From Sphingobium herbicidovorans (lineage in GTDB: Bacteria > Pseudomonadota > Alphaproteobacteria > Sphingomonadales > Sphingomonadaceae), in NCBI RefSeq assembly GCF_002080435.1, contig NZ_CP020538.1, positions 2,475,501 through 2,539,500 on the forward strand: a DNA stretch of 64,000 nt, given 5' to 3'. The notes below the pieces were generated by a model. It saw only the letters and a list, made by a program, of their open reading frames with translations, did no database searches and was not told where the DNA came from. The stretch's first letter is position 1. Each line of letters opens with the position of its first letter. The position numbers were made by a program, and so were the translations under genes. Below, piece after piece: positions 55,110 to 63,453 of the stretch.

Positions 55110-55871
55110 TCAGAAGCGGCGTGCGAGCGCGCCGGCGGCCCAGCCCATGCCCCCGGCGAGCAATATGGCGGTCAGGCCATAAAGGAACGGCCATTGCTCC
55201 GCTGCTACGGCCATGAACCGCTCAAAACCTGACTTGCGAATCTTGATGTCGCGCACCGCCGCAGCGACCACTCGGCCATTCTGGACCAGGAAAGTTTCAG
55301 CCGTATAATCGCCGACGATCACGCGCGCCGGAAGCGGTAGGCGGGCGCGGTACAGCACCCCTTGCGTAATCTCGACCGAACCAGGCCGCTCGGCGAAGAG
55401 TCCTGTTCGCTCGCGCAGATCGATGAGCCCCGCCTGGAAGCGTTCAAGTTCCGCACTGTCGTTGAGCGAAGAGGGGGATAGCTGCAGCTTGTTGACGCCC
55501 AACTCATAAATGGCGGCGGTGCGGTCATCCACGACCTCGGCAATGGGCCGCGACGATGCAACGGCGTAGAAGCTGGGCGCGGAGCGGAACCGGGCGCTGT
55601 CCGCATTGATCCATATACCGGCGACCTTCTGCTTCTCACGCATGATGATCGATTGGGCCGGGCCTTTCAGGACGACCAGTATTTCAGCCGGTTCCTTGGG
55701 CAGGCGGCCGTCGGGATAGACGATGGCGCCGAACAGCAAAAGGTCTGCGCCGGTGAAGCTATACTGGATCTTTACCTCGCGCTGGGAAACGTCGGGGACC
55801 AATATCGGTTCTCCGGCCGCGCCTAGCAGCAATATGGCAGGCAGCAGTGTCAGACGGGCGCGCAAGCTCAC
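55110..55871 (-). CDS. TIGR02186-family transmembrane protein
   Basis: 253 aa: N-terminal signal/helix (LLPAILLLGAAG), a periplasmic beta-rich domain opening PILVPDVSQREVKIQYSFTGADLLLFGAI, and one C-terminal helix (FLYGLTAILLAGGMGWAAGAL). This is the conserved alphaproteobacterial partner of a TSUP permease, and here it overlaps that gene by 4 bases. The pair probably works in sulfur-anion export; the precise function is unknown. Confidence 0.88.
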   Translation of the reverse strand: MSLRARLTLLPAILLLGAAGEPILVPDVSQREVKIQYSFTGADLLLFGAIVYPDGRLPKEPAEILVVLKGPAQSIIMREKQKVAGIWINADSARFRSAPSFYAVASSRPIAEVVDDRTAAIYELGVNKLQLSPSSLNDSAELERFQAGLIDLRERTGLFAERPGSVEITQGVLYRARLPLPARVIVGDYTAETFLVQNGRVVAAAVRDIKIRKSGFERFMAVAAEQWPFLYGLTAILLAGGMGWAAGALARRF

Positions 55872-56782
55872 CAGACTTCCACCGTGTAGATTTCGTCGGG
55901 ACGGAATCCGAGGCCCAGCGCCATGCGCGCGGCCACGAGGAGGACGATGGCTGACAGGAGGATACGCAGATATTCGGGCCGAACCGTCATCGATATTCGT
56001 GTCCCGACCTGCGCGCCGGTGACGCTGCCGATCAGGAGCAGCATCGCAAGGACGAGATCGACCGCCTTTGTGGTGAAGGCGTGCATCATGGTGGTGGCCA
56101 TGGTGACAAACAGGATCTGGAACAGGGATGTACCGACCACCGATTGCGTCGTCATGCCCAGCAGATAAAGCATGGCTGGCACAAGAATGAAGCCGCCGCC
56201 AACGCCCAGCAAGGTCGTGAGGATACCGGTGGCCAGGCCCAGCAGCAGCGGTGCGAGGGGCGAGATGTACAGGCCGGAACGATAGAAGCGCCAGCGCATC
56301 GGGAGCGCCGCGACAAGGGGGTGGTGGCGGCGCTTGCGAGCCGGCGCGCGCGTGCCGGTCTTTAGCGCGATGAGCGCCTGGATGGATTCCCTGGCCATCA
56401 GCAGGCCGATGCCGCCCAGCATCAGGACATAAATAATCCCGATGGCCGTATCAATCTGTCCGATCGATTGCAGCAGGCGGAAAAGGATAACGCCAATGCC
56501 TGCTCCGATAACGCCTCCGCCGATCAGAACGCCGCCCATGCGGAAATCGACCGTTCCCCGCGCCATATGGGTAACGACGCCAGACACGCTGGCTCCAGTC
56601 ACCTGGGACGCGGCTGACGCGGCTGCAACCGTAGGCGGAATGCCGTAAAAGATCAGCAATGGGGTGGTAAGAAAGCCCCCGCCCACGCCGAACATACCGG
56701 AAAGCAGGCCGACCACGCCGCCCAGGGCGATGATCACCAGCGCATTCACCGACAGGTTGGCGATGGGGAGATACAGATCCAT
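55868..56782 (-). CDS. TSUP (TauE/SafE) family permease
   Basis: 304 aa with about eight helices. LGGVVGLLSGMFGVGGGFLTTP and IPPTVAAASAASQVTGAS form the first repeat; GLATGILTTLLGVGGGFILVPAML and TTQSVVGTSLFQILFV the second. A cytoplasmic basic loop (KTGTRAPARKRRHH) lies between. Linked by overlap to the TIGR02186 protein. Sulfite or thiosulfate export is likely by family. Confidence 0.9.
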   Translation of the reverse strand: MDLYLPIANLSVNALVIIALGGVVGLLSGMFGVGGGFLTTPLLIFYGIPPTVAAASAASQVTGASVSGVVTHMARGTVDFRMGGVLIGGGVIGAGIGVILFRLLQSIGQIDTAIGIIYVLMLGGIGLLMARESIQALIALKTGTRAPARKRRHHPLVAALPMRWRFYRSGLYISPLAPLLLGLATGILTTLLGVGGGFILVPAMLYLLGMTTQSVVGTSLFQILFVTMATTMMHAFTTKAVDLVLAMLLLIGSVTGAQVGTRISMTVRPEYLRILLSAIVLLVAARMALGLGFRPDEIYTVEVW

Positions 56783-56842
56783 TGCGTATCCCGGTTAAGC
56801 CCAATAAGCGGCAAGATAAAGGTGGAGACCGTCCGTCTTGCG

Positions 56843-57892
56843 TCAAAAATCCGCGCCGAGCGTGACCGCCAGGCCAGATGATGGAGATGCTTGCCCCGTA
56901 ATACGCTCCCGCCATTCAATGCTGAGGCGCGATGCAACTTGAGGAAGTGGCAGCCGCAACTGAATTTCCGGGCCGACATCTACCCGTTCCACCTTGGGCT
57001 GCGCGCCGCCCGAAATGCTCAACCCCATGCGGATCGGCGATCGGGCGAGGGGCGAGAGCAGCGAGAATTTCCCGTCCACGAACAGGTCGCCGCGTCGAAA
57101 GCCGACGACGCCCGCCTGCGCATAGCTTTCCACTTCCAGCGAACCGACGACCGGCTTTGGCCCCAAGCCGCCCACGACGAGCAGGGCATTGGCGTTCCGC
57201 GCGCCCTGCCCAAATGCGATGCGCCTTTCAGCGGCCACTGACACGGGAATGGCGCGCGACGGTTGCCAGGCGATGCCGAGCGCGCCCTCGGGGGAGGCGG
57301 GATGGTTGAAGGCGCTGCTTACGCGTCCATAGGCGGCGGCACGGCCGGTGGCGGCAGGCGTCAGGTCATAATCGAGCCGCAGGCCAGCCTGTGATCCACC
57401 CAATCGGCCTCCAGTGATGATGTCTGCGGGGTCAGCGCTGCCCGCGCGCCAAAGCAGCCATGCGCTGCCTTGCCAGCGATCCGCCTTTGCAGCCTGTGCA
57501 GATTCCAGTGGAATAGCCGGGGGGAAAGCGGGTGAGGACGGTGTGGCACGGTTTGCAGGCAAAGCCGCGATGGCCGAACCGGTTGCGAGTTCTGGTGCAG
57601 CCATCAGGATGGCGGCAGCATTTGCAGAATGGCGGACGGAGTTAGCCGAGCTTGTCGCGCCGCGAACAGGGCTGCCCGAGACTGTTTGTGAGCGGCTTTC
57701 GAACCGAGTGGCGGTCGCTATGTGAACCGGTAGTGGGCGGGCTGCCGCTGTTCGCACGGGCGTCGGTAGCGGTCCGTCGGGGACCTTGAAGCCGAGCATG
57801 TCGCCAGCGACACTGGCGACGCGGATGATGACCCAGCCGCTCATGAGGACGACGAAGAAGCGCACCGGGCGGCCGCTAATGGTGCTGCTCAT
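56843..57892 (-). CDS. Predicted envelope/outer-membrane-like protein next to NfrB-like gene
   Basis: 349 aa. An N-terminal hydrophobic segment (VRFFVVLMSGWVIIRVASV) is followed by a Ser/Ala/Pro-rich region to about 130. Then come alternating short strands (SAWLLWRAGSA, AGLRLDYDLTPAATGRAAAYGRV) ending in Phe (SSGLAVTLGADF), a pattern seen in outer-membrane barrels. 8 bp after the NfrB-like glycosyltransferase. In NfrA/NfrB-type systems an outer-membrane partner pairs with the transferase, so this may be the barrel part; family not certain. Confidence 0.6.
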   Translation of the reverse strand: MSSTISGRPVRFFVVLMSGWVIIRVASVAGDMLGFKVPDGPLPTPVRTAAARPLPVHIATATRFESRSQTVSGSPVRGATSSANSVRHSANAAAILMAAPELATGSAIAALPANRATPSSPAFPPAIPLESAQAAKADRWQGSAWLLWRAGSADPADIITGGRLGGSQAGLRLDYDLTPAATGRAAAYGRVSSAFNHPASPEGALGIAWQPSRAIPVSVAAERRIAFGQGARNANALLVVGGLGPKPVVGSLEVESYAQAGVVGFRRGDLFVDGKFSLLSPLARSPIRMGLSISGGAQPKVERVDVGPEIQLRLPLPQVASRLSIEWRERITGQASPSSGLAVTLGADF

Positions 57893-57900
57893 GCTGTTCT

Positions 57901-58635
57901 CTAAAGCTGGGGAAAGCGATGTTGCGTCTTGTCCCAGACGAGCGGCTTGCCGAACAGGGAATCAAGATAGAGGAAGACTGCCCGACGGGCGGCGAGCATG
58001 GCGATCAGGTTGGCGAGAATAGCGCGGGGAATAGCGCCCAACCCGTATAACCATCCATAGCTTTGTCCCACAAAGACGGCGCGCATCGCGATGCGCCACG
58101 CCATGAATGCGAAGTTCAGCCAGAGCAGCATCTCGATCAAGTGTGAGGGTTGATGGAGAGCGTCGAGGCCAAACCAGCTCGCGACCAGAAGCACGCCCCA
58201 CAGGACGAACGCGACATAGGCGGCGAAGAGGACGAAGGCCGCGATGGCGGCACGGCGGTCGCGGATACGCATCCACCATTCGGCAAAGCCACCCTGCCAC
58301 CCCATGCGATCCCATCCAGCAAGGGAAATGCCGACCATCCATCGCGCCTTTTGCCGGACCGCGCCATCAAGGCTGTCCGGGAAATATTCGCGTGTCGCGA
58401 CCAGGTCGCCCGCTCTGTCCCGCATGCGTACGAACACGCCACGGCCTCCCATATTCTTGATCCGCAGACCGACTTCATAATCTTCGGTAAGGGATTCGGG
58501 GTCGAACGGCCCGCCATTGGCTGGATTGACCAAGCGATCTAGCGTGAGCCGTTCGAATGCGCAGGCGACGCCGGCCGAGGGCACCGAGGCGCCCATGGCT
58601 TCCCGGATGGTCAGGTACTTTCCGTGACTCTCCAG
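57901..58635 (-). pseudogene. NfrB-like glycosyltransferase, N-terminal part missing
   Basis: Only the C-terminal ~230-245 residues are present: the TEDYEVGLR acidic motif and QKARWMVG (QxxRW of processive GT2 enzymes), followed by two or three membrane helices (AAIAAFVLFAAYVAFVLWGVL). The frame is open to a stop at 58636-58638 and reads YLTIREAMGASVPSAG, so homology starts at about 58625 with no catalytic DxD half upstream. The first apparent Met (58596) lacks a ribosome site. Intact relatives are about 700 aa. The break coincides with the start of the phage-like island. Confidence 0.75.
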
Positions 58636-58704
58636 TCATTGGCCGCTGGCGCAATTATTCCCTCTGCCGCTGCTGACCGGTGGATATTAGACCGGCATGC
58701 GCGA

Positions 58705-59715
58705 TTATCTGCGAAGTGTGTTGCCGAAATGATCCATAAACTCAGCCGCTTTCGCAGCGAGCGGGCGGACGTTTTCTCGTCGGTAGGTGAAGGGCATCTG
58801 GCGGACAGGAGCGGCATAGCACATCGCAACTGTTGCTTGCTCAACGTCGGGCGGAGACACGCCGAGCAGCGTAGCATAGATGGGGCATGAACCCTTTCGC
58901 TCCGGCGTGGTCAGCAGCTCCATATTCTGATCGAGAAAACTGAAGCCGAGATAGACGATCTGCTCAGCCTCTAGGAGCGCGCGGTGCATCTCTGACAGCT
59001 TCCCTTCATCATCCATTCCCTCTGTGAAGGTCCGCAGGCGCTGATATCCATCTAGGACATCCTCATAATCGACAGCCTCGTTGGGAAATCCGTGAAGATG
59101 GCTATGGTTCGGTATGAAATCATAGCTCAACTCTCCCACGGTTCCATAAGGATGCCAGATCCGAAGATTGCTCCTGATGATTTCGCCGATTTGCTCTGAG
59201 GGCGCGTTTGTCAGCATACGGATCGCGCGAAAGAAGCCGACCTCGATGCACCGATCGTAATTGAAGCATATGAAGCTCACATTGTTAAAAACGTTCGCCA
59301 CCGTTTCCAACTCTGTGTCGGCATTCATGCCGTGGAATAGTTTCATCAGCCAAGTCTGGCCAAGCAAACTCAGGTTTTCGTGCTTCCGGCTCAACAATGA
59401 AGAGCGTTCGCTGCTTAAGATGCAGTAGGTGATCGCCATTTTACCCAGCGCGACCATCGTGGGATCAGAACGATGGAAATGGAGATATTGGTCGATACTC
59501 TGCTTCGTGTGCAGTCCCGCCGCAAAGGTCGAAAACTTCGTGTCCACCTCGTGATCCGAGCCGGGTAAACGCGACTTTCGGAAGGCGCTTCGAACGGCTG
59601 AGGAGCGATCTTGGCATTCGCTATATATTTGATCCCGCAACTCCGGGCCGAGAGGCAGGCCGAATTCCTTGCTGCATCCAGCCCCAGCGATGAAGACAGT
59701 CTTTTTTCGGTACAT
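58705..59715 (-). CDS. SIR2-like domain protein (putative NADase, possible phage-defence effector)
   Basis: 336 aa from ATG 59715 (a TTG at 59751 is an alternative). Core motifs of the SIR2_2 fold are all visible: VFIAGAGCSKEFGLPLG (NAD phosphate loop), FICFNYDRCIE (N-D pair), IWHPYGTVGEL (catalytic His position) and IVYLGFSFLDQN. Proteins of this type deplete NAD+ in several antiphage systems. No recognised partner gene is adjacent, so function is inferred. It lies right at the junction where the glycosyltransferase is cut. Confidence 0.75.
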   Translation of the reverse strand: MYRKKTVFIAGAGCSKEFGLPLGPELRDQIYSECQDRSSAVRSAFRKSRLPGSDHEVDTKFSTFAAGLHTKQSIDQYLHFHRSDPTMVALGKMAITYCILSSERSSLLSRKHENLSLLGQTWLMKLFHGMNADTELETVANVFNNVSFICFNYDRCIEVGFFRAIRMLTNAPSEQIGEIIRSNLRIWHPYGTVGELSYDFIPNHSHLHGFPNEAVDYEDVLDGYQRLRTFTEGMDDEGKLSEMHRALLEAEQIVYLGFSFLDQNMELLTTPERKGSCPIYATLLGVSPPDVEQATVAMCYAAPVRQMPFTYRRENVRPLAAKAAEFMDHFGNTLRR

Positions 59716-59772
59716 GATCGCAATGATGATAAGGCTGACGCGAATCGTCAATCAACTGAAGCCCTTCCGATC

Positions 59773-60123
59773 ATGATCTCCTCTCTCCTGCTCGCCGCTG
59801 CCATAACCGTCGTCGATGGTGACACCCTCCGGATCAACGGCGAACGCATCCGCCTGCTTGGGATCGACGCGCCAGAGATCCACGGATGCCGGCAGGGCAG
59901 GGTGTGCGTTCCTAGTGACGGGCAGGCCAGCAAGCGCAGTCTGGAGGCGATTATGAGCGGTCAGATCAGCGTCCAGCGCGTTGGTCAGGATCGCTATGGC
60001 CGTACACTGGCGCAGGTCTATGTTCGCGGCAGGAATGTGGCCTGCGAGCAGCTTAGGCGGGGACAGGCTGTGTATGTCGGCAAGTGGGATAACGGAGGAC
60101 TTCTGGCGGCAGATTGCCGTTAA
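59773..60123 (+). CDS. Staphylococcal-nuclease-like (SNase) secreted nuclease
   Basis: 116 aa from ATG 59773 (MISSLLLAAAITVVDGD). VVDGDTLRINGERIRLLGIDAPE carries the catalytic Asp/Arg; DRYGRTLAQVYVRG gives Asp-x-x-Gly-Arg; the end is AVYVGKWDNGG. The hydrophobic N terminus may be a short signal or simply the first strand. Its start is 58 bp from the SIR2-like gene start, divergent. Ca2+-dependent nuclease activity is expected. Confidence 0.85.
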   Translation: MISSLLLAAAITVVDGDTLRINGERIRLLGIDAPEIHGCRQGRVCVPSDGQASKRSLEAIMSGQISVQRVGQDRYGRTLAQVYVRGRNVACEQLRRGQAVYVGKWDNGGLLAADCR

Positions 60124-60253
60124 CCCACTCGATGCTTTAGCCGTGGAAGCATTTTCCTTTTTGTTTTCAAAGGCTGTTCCCCCAAATCATCGCCACAGGC
60201 GGCCACGGCTTTGCGCGGGTCTCAGAGGCATGGGGGAACGGAAACGCGTGGCT

Positions 60254-60832
60254 CTACGCCTCTGCAGCAGCCTTAATCCGCTGGTTGAGGTCACCATAGA
60301 GCTCCGCCAACAGCGCAGAACCTTCCGCTTCGGTCTTTTCGAGCGCTTCCAACGTAAATTCCTCAGCCTTCTCCATCAGGTCGGCAAATGGCCCGATATG
60401 ATTTCCGGCCTTCATCTCTGGTATGAATTCGAGGGTGACGTTCGCAAAATCCTTCAGCGACAGTCGATAAACGAGATGCCCGGCACCCTCTTTGACGCCC
60501 CAAACACCGTGAGCGATGTCATTCCTCTTTTTCGCATGCACCTTGACGCGACCCATAAGCGCTAGGAAGGCAGGCAGCTCGCTGGCGTCAACCAACTCGG
60601 TCGCCACTTTCTTCACGGCTTCCAGCCTAGCGTTGTTCGTGCTGAACTGGCCGAGAAGGGCCATCGCCGCGCGCTGATTATCGTGCATCAGGTGGCCGAG
60701 AATGCCTGCTACCGCGGCCTCAATCAGGGACCACCCGGTGAAGATGCGTCCCAGCGCGGCCGCGTGTTGCGGTCTCTTCAGCAGCGCCGCATCACTAAAT
60801 TCTATGTCGAAGGCCCTCATTCCGCTCGGCAT
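60254..60832 (-). CDS. Helical protein with a HEPN-like RxxxxH motif
   Basis: 192 aa, predicted mostly alpha-helical (FTGWSLIEAAVAGILGHLMH, MALLGQFSTNNARLEAVKKV). HAKKRNDIAHGVWGV contains R-N-D-I-A-H, the Rx4-6H signature of HEPN ribonucleases, in the RNxxAHG form. I do not recognise the specific family. Start could be ATG 60820. It lies in the phage-like island; an RNase or toxin role is possible but unproven. Confidence 0.65.
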   Translation of the reverse strand: MPSGMRAFDIEFSDAALLKRPQHAAALGRIFTGWSLIEAAVAGILGHLMHDNQRAAMALLGQFSTNNARLEAVKKVATELVDASELPAFLALMGRVKVHAKKRNDIAHGVWGVKEGAGHLVYRLSLKDFANVTLEFIPEMKAGNHIGPFADLMEKAEEFTLEALEKTEAEGSALLAELYGDLNQRIKAAAEA

Positions 60833-60880
60833 CGATGATTCCCAAGATCAATGGCAGTTGGGCAGCGTGTTGAAGGAGGA

Positions 60881-60911
60881 AGCTCTGTGATGTCAACACA
60901 CGCCACAGAGC
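60881..60911. repeat. Perfect 9-bp inverted repeat
   Basis: AGCTCTGTG (60881-60889) and CACAGAGCT (60903-60911) with a 13-base loop. It lies between the HEPN-like gene and the FlbD-like gene and could be a hairpin or an operator. A 22-codon frame (60890-60958) with AAGGAGG upstream starts inside it; I would not call it a gene without more evidence. Confidence 0.5.
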
Positions 60912-61076
60912 TCAAACCGGCAGAAATGCGCCGCTTTCAGTTTTGTCCGCGCGCCTAAAACTGTGACAGAAGGTGAAAGGCGGCGGGTTTCACCGGAATG
61001 ACACCGGACTGTCTGGCCGCACCGGCAGGAACATTCGCCGAATATCATGCGCTTCAGCCACATGGAGGGCAATCTC

Positions 61077-61262
61077 ATGATCGCGGAATTCACCCTGAAC
61101 GACGGCAATCCTGTATCCATCAATATGGATCAGGTTGATTATGTCCAGCCCTCGGATGACGGAACCCTTGTCGTGTTTGCAGATGGGCGACACTTGGAGC
61201 TTCAGGAAAGCTATGATGCCGTCGCGGAAGTCCTGAACCCTGAGCGGCAGGCGGGCTGCTAG
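61077..61262 (+). CDS. Small FlbD-like protein
   Basis: 61 aa from ATG 61077, preceded by GGAGGG. The pattern MIAEFTLNDGNPVSINMDQV, then GTLVVFADGRHLELQESYDAVAEVL is that of FlbD-fold proteins (start M-I-x-L-T-x-N-G, N-x-D-x-I). Flagellar function is unlikely here; these small proteins are frequent in phages. Its end overlaps the SRAP stop by 4 bases. Confidence 0.6.
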   Translation: MIAEFTLNDGNPVSINMDQVDYVQPSDDGTLVVFADGRHLELQESYDAVAEVLNPERQAGC

Positions 61263-61915
61263 AGCGGCGTCCGTTGGTCGATCGCCGCGCCCTTCCTTTG
61301 GAACCAGGGCGTGGCCGTGCGATCAATAAGTAGCCGATCGCCGGGATATGGCCGGTCGAACATATACAATTCTTCCAGCGGGGCGTGCAGCCAAGTGTCC
61401 CAATGTTCGGGATCTAAAATGACTGGCGAGCGGTCATGGACGTCCTGCAGTTCTATGCAGGCTTCGGTCATCACGCCCGTATAGACGCTGCCCCATTCGT
61501 GGCTTTCGCTCCATAGGCCAGCCCAAGCGAAGATCGGCTGATCCTTCACGGATATCCATGCTTCGGTTATTCGCCCAGGTTCGCCTATCGCCTCGGCAAA
61601 GCGCGCGGTCGGGATGAGGCAGCGGTTCTTCGGATTGACCGCCCATCGCTTCCAGAAGGTGCCCAGCTTGTCGAACCGGGCGTTATTCACGGGCTTGGGC
61701 TTGTTCTTCTTCGTCGGGTCTCGCTTGCTGGGTAGCGCGACAGGGAAGCCCCAAATCATCTGCTCCAGCACCCTCTGCCCTTCCTCCAGGCGAATAACAG
61801 TGCCTGGCTGCGCCGGGTGAGTCTGGATCGGCCCCTCATTGAATCGCGCGCTTCTCTTTGCGCCGAACAGGTTCAGCACCTTCTGGGTGTCGCCGCGTTC
61901 CGCCCGATTGCACAT
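61259..61915 (-). CDS. SOS response-associated peptidase (SRAP/YedK/HMCES-like)
   Basis: 218 aa from ATG 61915. Cys2 (MCNRAERG) is the catalytic thiol that crosslinks to abasic sites; NNARFDKLGTFWKRW holds the conserved Asn and Glu/Asp region, RCLIPTARFAEAIGEPG the DNA-binding loop, FAWAGLWSES and PEHWDTWLHAP the C-terminal part. It protects single-stranded DNA abasic sites. Such genes are common in temperate phages. Confidence 0.9.
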   Translation of the reverse strand: MCNRAERGDTQKVLNLFGAKRSARFNEGPIQTHPAQPGTVIRLEEGQRVLEQMIWGFPVALPSKRDPTKKNKPKPVNNARFDKLGTFWKRWAVNPKNRCLIPTARFAEAIGEPGRITEAWISVKDQPIFAWAGLWSESHEWGSVYTGVMTEACIELQDVHDRSPVILDPEHWDTWLHAPLEELYMFDRPYPGDRLLIDRTATPWFQRKGAAIDQRTPL

Positions 61916-61990
61916 CCAGCAAGAGTGAAAGGCGCGAAGCGAAGATGCAAGCCCCTTGCCCGAATCGCGAACAATAGGCGAACAAGTGGC

Positions 61991-62185
61991 ATGGACCCGA
62001 CCGACATAGCCCGCCGAGACAGCAACGCAGCCATGAGGGAATATCATGCGCTGGTGAAGCGAATAGAACGCGGCGACCCCATGCACCCACAGGAAGTGCA
62101 GGACGTCATCGATCAGCTTGTCGATGAGGGCTATCCGTTTCAGGCCGATGCGCTGGCACGGATGAAGGTCAATTGGGATCGGTAA
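61991..62185 (+). CDS. Small hypothetical protein
   Basis: 64 aa starting MDPTDIARRDSNAAMREYHA; charged, helical, no motif recognised (HPQEVQDVIDQLVDEGYPFQ). Start is divergent from SRAP by 75 bp; its end overlaps the end of the convergent spanin-like gene by 17 bp. Possibly a phage accessory gene. Confidence 0.45.
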   Translation: MDPTDIARRDSNAAMREYHALVKRIERGDPMHPQEVQDVIDQLVDEGYPFQADALARMKVNWDR

Positions 62186-62705
62186 CCCGGTCCATCTGCA
62201 CCGCCGCCTGCTGCCTCACCCAATCCTGCAAGCCGATCAGCTGCTCCGCCTGCCGCTCCGCCGCCTTCAGTCGGGCAAGAAGCGTGTCACAGTCGGTGCC
62301 TCCATAAGCGCGGCAGGTGGCTGCGCTGGTGACGGACACTGGAGCGAGGTCGGTACTGCTGGAATAGGCTTGGGCGGCGATTTGTCGCCGCACGCGCTCA
62401 TAGCGAGCATCAACATCGGCAAGGCGAGCCTGATAGTCATTCACGGTTCTTTCTGTGATTTTGGTCTGTTCCGCTTTCACGCGCTCGACATTGGCGGCGG
62501 CTTGGCGCTGCGCCTCGGCGCTGGCGGCGCGGTAATTCGCGACCGTTTGTTCATGTGCGCGCTTCTCGTCGCCCGCCTGCGTCCGCCATCTATCCCGGTC
62601 GTCCGTTCGCGCCTCCAGAACGAGAAGGACGACCATCAACCCGATGGTGAGAGCCGCCATGGGAATAGCCCACCAGAACCGGCGCAGCGTGGATAGTTCG
62701 ATCAT
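62169..62705 (-). CDS. Inner-membrane spanin-like (Rz-type) lysis protein
   Basis: 178 aa. One N-terminal membrane helix (FWWAIPMAALTIGLMVVLLVL) precedes a long coiled coil (EKRAHEQTVANYRAASAEAQ, QAAANVERVKAEQTKITERT), and the end has two Cys. This matches i-spanin layout. It follows the endolysin by a 4-base overlap, completing a holin-endolysin-spanin cassette. An outer-membrane o-spanin was not found; one could be embedded in another frame. Confidence 0.7.
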   Translation of the reverse strand: MIELSTLRRFWWAIPMAALTIGLMVVLLVLEARTDDRDRWRTQAGDEKRAHEQTVANYRAASAEAQRQAAANVERVKAEQTKITERTVNDYQARLADVDARYERVRRQIAAQAYSSSTDLAPVSVTSAATCRAYGGTDCDTLLARLKAAERQAEQLIGLQDWVRQQAAVQMDRVTDPN

Positions 62706-63391
62706 GCCGCCTTGCTCCGCTTGCCGTAGGCGGCCGCCAGCCGCTCATCATATCGGTTCTCGCGGTAGGCGGTGCCGTTGTAGCCCTTAGCGAAGGCGGC
62801 CCAGTCGCGGCGCTGGAGAGCCGACTTCAGGCCACGCCCGACCACGAAGCGGACAAACGCTTCCAGCTGATCACCTTCCGTGCGCGACTGGCGCCAGGCG
62901 AACGACCAAGCGTCGGCGGCGTCGCAGACGGCATAATTCTCGCCCAGGATCTGGAACGCGCCATAGCTTGCCGACATGAACCCCGCATCGACGTCCAGCG
63001 CCACAGCGGCCAGCAGTTGCTCCCACCGCCGCTGCTGTGATGCAGGGTAGAGCTTCTTGTTCCACGTTCTCGATGAAATCGCTGGATAGGCCGCGTCGTA
63101 TCGATGCTTGGTCGAGCGGCTGAAGCGGTGCGGCTCAAACAGGATGGTAGGCCGGCCGTCGATGAAGGCGTCGCCCGCCGCCTCTACATCATAGACGGCC
63201 CAGATGGTCGCTGGGTCTACAGACAGGTCTTGGGCTGCGGCTGCAACGTCGCCGAGCGTGATCGGATGATCCGGGCCATCGGTCAGGCATTTCAGCGTGG
63301 CTGCGCGGCTCAAAGGTCCGAACTTCCCATCGATCGCGCCTGAATAGTAGCCGAGCGAAGCCAGCCGCCGCTGTAGCGTGGCGTGGTCCAT
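62702..63391 (-). CDS. Phage endolysin: peptidoglycan-binding plus N-acetylmuramidase (DUF3380)
   Basis: 229 aa. Residues 1-60 are a PG_binding_1-type domain (LQRRLASLGYYSGAIDGKFG). The rest is the muramidase domain, with VYDVEAAGDAFIDGRPTILFEPHRFSR (catalytic Glu after VYDVE), GFMSASYGAFQILGENY and AFAKGYNGTAYREN. No signal peptide, so it depends on a holin for access to the wall, matching the adjacent holin gene. Confidence 0.92.
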   Translation of the reverse strand: MDHATLQRRLASLGYYSGAIDGKFGPLSRAATLKCLTDGPDHPITLGDVAAAAQDLSVDPATIWAVYDVEAAGDAFIDGRPTILFEPHRFSRSTKHRYDAAYPAISSRTWNKKLYPASQQRRWEQLLAAVALDVDAGFMSASYGAFQILGENYAVCDAADAWSFAWRQSRTEGDQLEAFVRFVVGRGLKSALQRRDWAAFAKGYNGTAYRENRYDERLAAAYGKRSKAA

Positions 63392-63453
63392 GTCATTCTC
63401 CCATGAAAAAGGGCGCCCGAAAGCGCCCTGCCTGATCCTGATTTTCGCCTGCC

